Source: Larix kaempferi
Taxonomy: Eukaryota; Streptophyta; Pinopsida; Pinales; Pinaceae
Direction: 5' to 3'
Length of the DNA stretch: 64,000 nucleotides
Assembly: GCA_027924585.1 (NCBI GenBank)
Contig: BSBM01000151.1
Location: 11,627,501-11,691,500, forward strand
Within the stretch, counting starts at the first letter, position 1. Each line of letters starts with the position of its first letter. Both the position numbers and the translations under genes were made by a program. Of the stretch, positions 59,371-64,000 are shown piece after piece. A model generated the notes under the pieces. The model saw only the letters and a list, made by a program, of their open reading frames with translations, searched no databases and was not told where the DNA came from.

Positions 59371-60406
59371 GGGATGGTTAATCAAAAAAAGTTGAAAAGC
59401 TTATAAACTATTGGTCATATAGATGGCTCTCTACCGGTGGTAGGCTATGCTGTTCTCCAAAGTATACATGTATATTATTTTTCCTGAATATTACTTCTTG
59501 TATCGATTGTATCATACATTAAAAGAAGTATATTCCAATTCATTTGGGCTGGCAAATTGAATATCTCTAAATTTCATCTCTTCTCTTGGGAAAGTATAGC
59601 TCCGCCCAAACACATGGGTGGTTGGGGCCTAAGTAAATTGTTTGTTTTTAAATAAGCTCTTTGTGCCAAAATTTTGTGGCGTTGTCTATTTGATGGTGGT
59701 CTGTGGAGTAAAGTTATAAGAACAAAATATATCAAGTCCTTTTCTCTTGTCCAATGTATTCGTGACCAGGTGAAGAATTTTCACAACGCTTCATTGATAT
59801 GCAGGGGGTTTATGAAAATTTATTATATTTCGGTTTTCTTGGGTATCGATCCTTTTGTTGGTAAATTTGGTGACTTTTCTCTATATGTTGAGTTACTTTT
59901 TGAGCATCATAAGAGGAATATTATGGTCTTATCTCAGGTTTAAAGTAATTTGATTGCCAATGATGCTTACTAGCTCTCAATTGATAATCTAAATTTACCT
60001 TTGATTGTTGCTGGGGAATGGGATAATTATATATTATCTCTTTCTCGGTCTAGCATTGTTCTTAATAGTAAGGAAGACACCATTGTTTGGGACAATAATA
60101 AAGTGAATGGAATAGTTACTGCTAAACTAGCCTATAATGTAATTTTAGAGGAGTGGGGTGGCGGTCCTCCTTCTTGATGGGATAAGAGCTTATGGCGATG
60201 GAGAATCCCATTGAAAATGAAATGTTTTGTTTGGATGTCGCTAAATAATAAGATTTTAACTTGGGATAATCTCCAAAGAAGGGGATTTTGTGGTCCGAGA
60301 ATTTGTATTTTATGTAGGGAGGACGTTGAGACCGTTTCTCACCTCTTCTGTCACTTCTCTTTCTTCAATTCGGTTTGGTCAGATCTGGGCAATCTTATTT
60401 CGGCCT
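59371..60406 (+). mobile_element. LINE-B copy 3, best-preserved RT-end/zf-RVT
   Basis: Contains the segment deleted in copy 1: KRSIFQFIWAGKLNISKFHL, SWESIAPPKHMGGWGL and CLFDGGLWSKVIRTKYIKSF. A zf-RVT follows, LWRWRIPLKMKCFVWMSLNN, ending RICILCREDVETVSHLF (CxxC...H). It is cut at 60,406 by an LTR element before RNase H. Confidence 0.85.
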
Positions 60407-60846
60407 TGTTACACCAAAATCTCGTCATCATGAGTCATGTATCATCTCCATGCCTTAATCCCTAAAGTTCCTTGGGTAAAACATTGACAGAGAGGTTGTT
60501 GTCCTTCCCTTTCCATCTTTTGTGGTCACCCCAACGCACCCTGCCTTTGACCAAGGAGCGTCGACTCCTAGGTGATGCACTCTGCACCTTAGAATAGTGC
60601 GTTGGGGACACATGTTGCCTTTGTACACTGTGCGGAAACCCACTTTTGACACAGGTTGTCTTCCTGCAAGGTGCGTCAGAGTTGGTTAGATTAGATAAAA
60701 GGAAGCTTCGAGCGATTTCTCGAAGCTTGGTGATGTGGAGGCTTATCCCTAGATGCTTGGATAGGTGGATCTCGATCCCCTAACCTATTGGGATGATCCC
60801 TTAGACCTATCCCCTAAATGCTCAACCTATTCTATCCCTTTAGCCC

Positions 60847-60854
60847 TATATATA
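60847..60854 (+). promoter_or_regulatory. TATA box of the right-edge LTR
   Basis: CCCTATATATACAACCCCCC, a strong plant TATA context about 440 bp into the LTR. Transcription would start near 60,880. Confidence 0.65.
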
Positions 60855-61191
60855 CAACCCCCCTCTCCATTGTTAAGAGAGGAAGGATTATGCACTCTCA
60901 TGCTGGTGGAATTCACTCGGGATCATCTTCTTCATTTATAAGAAGCTAGGAGGCTTTGGATCTTTGAGGCAAGATCGCTCATGTTGGAGTCGTGACATCA
61001 AAGATTTGGTTGTAACTCCCCTCACTTTGTATCTGCTGCAATTTAAATTAATATAAACGTCTTTCCATAAATGTGTTATGTCTTGTAATATCATTTACGA
61101 TTTGCTTCTTTGACCGCTTATCTAGTTAGATTCATAGATATATTCTTTCACGTCGTTTGCTTATTTCCATCTCTTTTATCTTGTTTTGCAG

Positions 61192-61249
61192 CAGGAGATC
61201 GAAGGATCAAAAGTAAATCAAGCAAAGAGAAAGGGATTGCGATCACAAG
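61192..61249 (+). other. Exon-like 58-nt segment with splice-site-like borders
   Basis: Preceded by the pyrimidine-rich TTTATCTTGTTTTGCAG and followed by AAG/GTAATT. Purine-rich inside. It could be a spliced leader segment, or the end of the LTR and the PBS region. Speculative. Confidence 0.25.
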
Positions 61250-62985
61250 GTAATTCATCTATCCTGCAATCTAATCTAACTAGGAAGGATTTTATGTTGT
61301 GTACTATTTTGTGCTAGATCTATACCATTTAGGTCTAGAGAGATCTGTTTCCGTCCGCGTTAATAGATTTTCTGTACACAAAAATGGTGAACATACTGGG
61401 GAATTAGAGCCTGTATCTTTGATTGTTTCTCAATTTTTGATTTATTTTGATCGAGCCTCTCATTTCCTCCCCTTCCATTGGATCCACCCACCAGTGAGTC
61501 TTTTGGGTTATCTAAACTCTACTTAGGGTAATTGTCAAATCAGTTTTATTTTATTCTTGAAGTGTTTTAATTTTTTGTGATTTGGATCTCGCCTGACGCA
61601 CCTGGGATATGTATTTCCTACGTCACTATGTCTCTGACGCATTTCGGTGGTTAGAAACCTGCGTCACTGACACCATCTGTGCGACTGCAAACAGTGTATC
61701 TGACGCGTACTACCTGTTTGCAGAGTTTGTCTTTGGACTATCAGACGCCCTGGTGCACACCTACAGGGTGCGTCGCCCTGTATTACTTTGCACTTGGTTT
61801 AAGAAATCCTTCAATTTTACTTGTGATTTGGTTTTCTGAGTTCTGTAGATTGTTCCTTGCAGTCACAGGCACCCTAGGTGTAGCATAGTTCATCTCTTGG
61901 CTTGATTTCAAAGTTTAAGTGTCGATTAGGGTTTTTTCTAGTCAAGCGAGTGCTTTGGTTTCTATGGGAAATTTCAATCACACATCGATCTACTCAGTCT
62001 TGTAGCTCCCGATTGTTTCATCAGATTTGTTCAATCTTACTTCTGAGCCTTCTCATTCTTGTTATTGCGATTTTTTGCTTGATTATGTGTGCTTTGAGTG
62101 TTATTGAGATTTTGAGTGATCTTGCTTCTTTGAGAATTCTTCATTATTTAAATTTTGCAGTAGTGTCTTCTTTCATTTTCTAAACCTAGATCCGGAAAGT
62201 GGCATCATTCTTGAATTGTTGAGCGCATCTGTGAAGAAGTTTAAACATTTCCCATCATCCTCATTTCGAGTTTCATTCTTGAAATTGTTGTAGAGATTTG
62301 TCATGCTTTGGAATCTACATCAAAAGATCTTTGAAAAGTTATAGAGCATCATTATTATCTTGCATTTTCTTAGTTATGAAAACTAGTTTCTCATTTCTCT
62401 GAAAATTTCAAGTGCATTAGAACTTTTACAAAGCATTTCCAAATATTGAAAAATTCGTGCATTTTTGGCTTTCTTCCATTTGTTTATCTTTGTGTTAGAA
62501 AATTGAAGTTGTTGCATCTACAGAGAATTCTCCTTTTCATCTTAGCTTCGACTCATTTAGATTTGAAAAGGAAAAAAGAAAAAACATTTAAGATTTGGTG
62601 TGTGTTATTTTATTGTTTTTGTTGGTTTAGTGAAAAGAGTTATTCTTTTGTCTTTTGGTTGATTTTGAAGTATAGGGGTACTTGTTTACTTTTACCATCG
62701 GAAACAAAGAAAATTCCTCCTTACCATAGATAGCTTCCATTGAAAAGAAAAGAAAATATTTGCATTTGCATGTAACTTAGGGTTGCATTCTTTTTAAATT
62801 CATGTCTACACCTCATGCATTCACCTGACCGTAAAAGATAAAATTTACCGGTAGTGTTAGGTTAAAACTGTATAGGAACTTGTGTGTTAGGTTAGAGACG
62901 TGTCTCGACATCTTTAAGTGTGGCAGCTGTCTTTCTTTGCTTGCACTGCATCCTGAGGGCTTGCATTTATTCCATGTACCAACCA

Positions 62986-63338
62986 GTATATCGAATGGCC
63001 TTTCACGTACCCTTGGGTATATCGAAAGGTACTTCACGTACTTAGTAGTATATCGGAAGGCTCCTGTCGTACGGTTGTGCGTTAGACAGCACCACTATGG
63101 ATCTGAGCTCCCACGTACCTTGAGTATATCGGGAAACCCTTCTAGGATTCCTGTAACCATCTGAGCTAACCTATTGGTCGTCTTGGCATGGAAATACACC
63201 TAGAACAGCACTCGGGGAGCTACTACGCACGTGCTTCAGGTAGTCAGGTTATACGGTCAAGGGTATGATCCTAATCCTCCTTGGTTAGTGCTCTGAAATA
63301 TTGGGTCGAGTATAACTATTGGACCCTGTGGTATATCG
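62986..63338 (+). repeat. Five GTATATCG motifs in the leader
   Basis: GTATATCG occurs at 62986, 63017, 63048, 63124 and 63331. The first four are each preceded by (C/T)A(C/T)GTAC a few bases upstream; the first spacings are 31 and 31 bp. A degenerate tandem repeat in the untranslated leader. Confidence 0.65.
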
Positions 63339-63582
63339 CAAGTTGCACCGCCTTGATAATTTTGTGAGGTTCTAGACCATTGAATCCACTCCTACCACCT
63401 AAGTTTGCTTGCAGCTTTAGCTTGTGTAGATTTTGGGTTGCATTTTTCTTTTTGTATAGAAAACACTTAGGAGAAATTTTGGTTCAGTCGCTCTGGTTGA
63501 TCAACCTTTAAGAATATCCCAAAGGATTTTGAACTTGCCACCTGAATATCCCCTTAACTAGGAGGAGAACTTGAGAGCAAAC

Positions 63583-64000
63583 ATGGACCAACCTACTACA
63601 TCTATGTCACGTGAGTAAGACACCTCTACCTTAGAGTCGGGAATGAACTATTCGTCTCCCACAAATCCACCCATCTCTGATCCTATGGGACCTTTGATTG
63701 TGGAGAAAACTACCTCATATGAAACATCTTTCCATCATTCGATGGAAGGACATCCAAGAGCTACATATTGGGTTTTCAGTCAGCCCCAGGATGACCCTAT
63801 ATCAACAACATTCGGTCCAACTGCATCTTTTTGGGACACCTCTTTAGGTCGACATGTTTCTGATTTTGGGTCACTTCCATGGAAGAAACTATACCTCGTC
63901 CATGGATCCCTAACGACAAGTTTCTTGCAGCACTCTATGAGAACATGAACTATTTACACATTACTGGAGAACAAATTAGATGCCAAAGTCTCTCATGTAG
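63583..64000 (+). pseudogene. Gag-like start of the right-edge LTR element
   Basis: ATG at 63583 (MDQPTTSMSRE) meets a stop after 11 codons. The frame resumes at 63643 with NYSSPTNPPISDPMGPLIVE and continues to about 63,890, where a shift leads to PRPWIPNDKFLAALYENMNY and onward to the window end. Proline-rich start and tryptophan-bearing core are compatible with gag but not diagnostic. Confidence 0.45.

Larger units (their letters stand above)
60407..64000 (+). mobile_element. 5' part of an LTR retrotransposon running off the window
   Basis: Begins TGTTACACC directly in LINE-B zf-RVT sequence (left flank CGGCC or GGCCT). A TATA box, a long non-coding leader and a gag-like start at about 63,583 follow. 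The 3' half is outside the window. LTR end and PBS were not identified with confidence; the LTR probably ends before about 61,250. Confidence 0.65.

Noticed and set aside
61299-62733. Several plus-strand ORFs of 60-95 codons in the leader of the right-edge LTR element
   Set aside because: Overlap one another in different frames, rich in Phe/Leu/Ser as expected of T-rich DNA, with no domains.

Overview
This window is intergenic DNA from a large, repeat-dominated plant nuclear genome. Plant LTR retrotransposons primed by initiator-Met tRNA, plant L1-type LINEs with a C-terminal RNase H, an Ogre-like element and intronless plant-type HSP70 genes all point to a seed plant. The pol style of the Ty3/gypsy copies and the age and nesting of the elements make a gymnosperm (conifer-like) genome my best guess, by inference only. 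No CRISPR array, rRNA gene or convincing tRNA gene was seen, and only one intact host-type gene (an HSP70).

Left third (1-22,700). One L1-type LINE (LINE-A, minus strand) runs from about 22,600 down to 2,895. It has ORF1 with a CCHC knuckle, an AP endonuclease, RT and zf-RVT. Three LTR elements split it: (i) a small element (1-2,894) with an initiator-Met PBS and a single 515-codon acidic ORF but no pol; (ii) copia-1 (3,987-11,156, TSD GTCTC); (iii) copia-2 (11,481-18,640, TSD CGTAG). The two copia elements are sisters on the minus strand. Both lack gag, protease and integrase, share the same internal RT deletions, and carry several tandem-repeat arrays, so they look like a mobilised non-autonomous family.

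Middle (22,700-47,100). This is a nest of degenerate Ty3/gypsy copies. Gypsy-A (23,686-37,530, plus strand) sits inside an older minus-strand relative. It is itself interrupted by an Ogre-like minus-strand element (about 27,178-34,645) with an extra ORF upstream of gag, and by a 340-bp hAT-MITE-like insertion (35,223-35,562). A second block (39,863-44,248) repeats gypsy-A together with the same flanking junction, so it is a segmental duplicate lacking the two later insertions. Its right edge truncates an HSP70 pseudogene. A third gypsy 3' end lies at about 45,600-47,100.

Right third (47,100-64,000). An intact but atypical HSP70 (HSP70-A, 619 aa, no EEVD tail) and a sister with a single frameshift (HSP70-B) lie on the minus strand. 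They are interleaved with three copies of the 3' half of another LINE (LINE-B, plus strand) and AT-rich DNA. A tandem-duplication junction lies at 58,740/58,741, where HSP70-A upstream DNA reappears without its gene. From 60,407 to the window edge is the 5' part of one more LTR element: LTR, a long leader with repeated short motifs, and a gag-like start.

Comparisons between copies were made by eye and counts are approximate.
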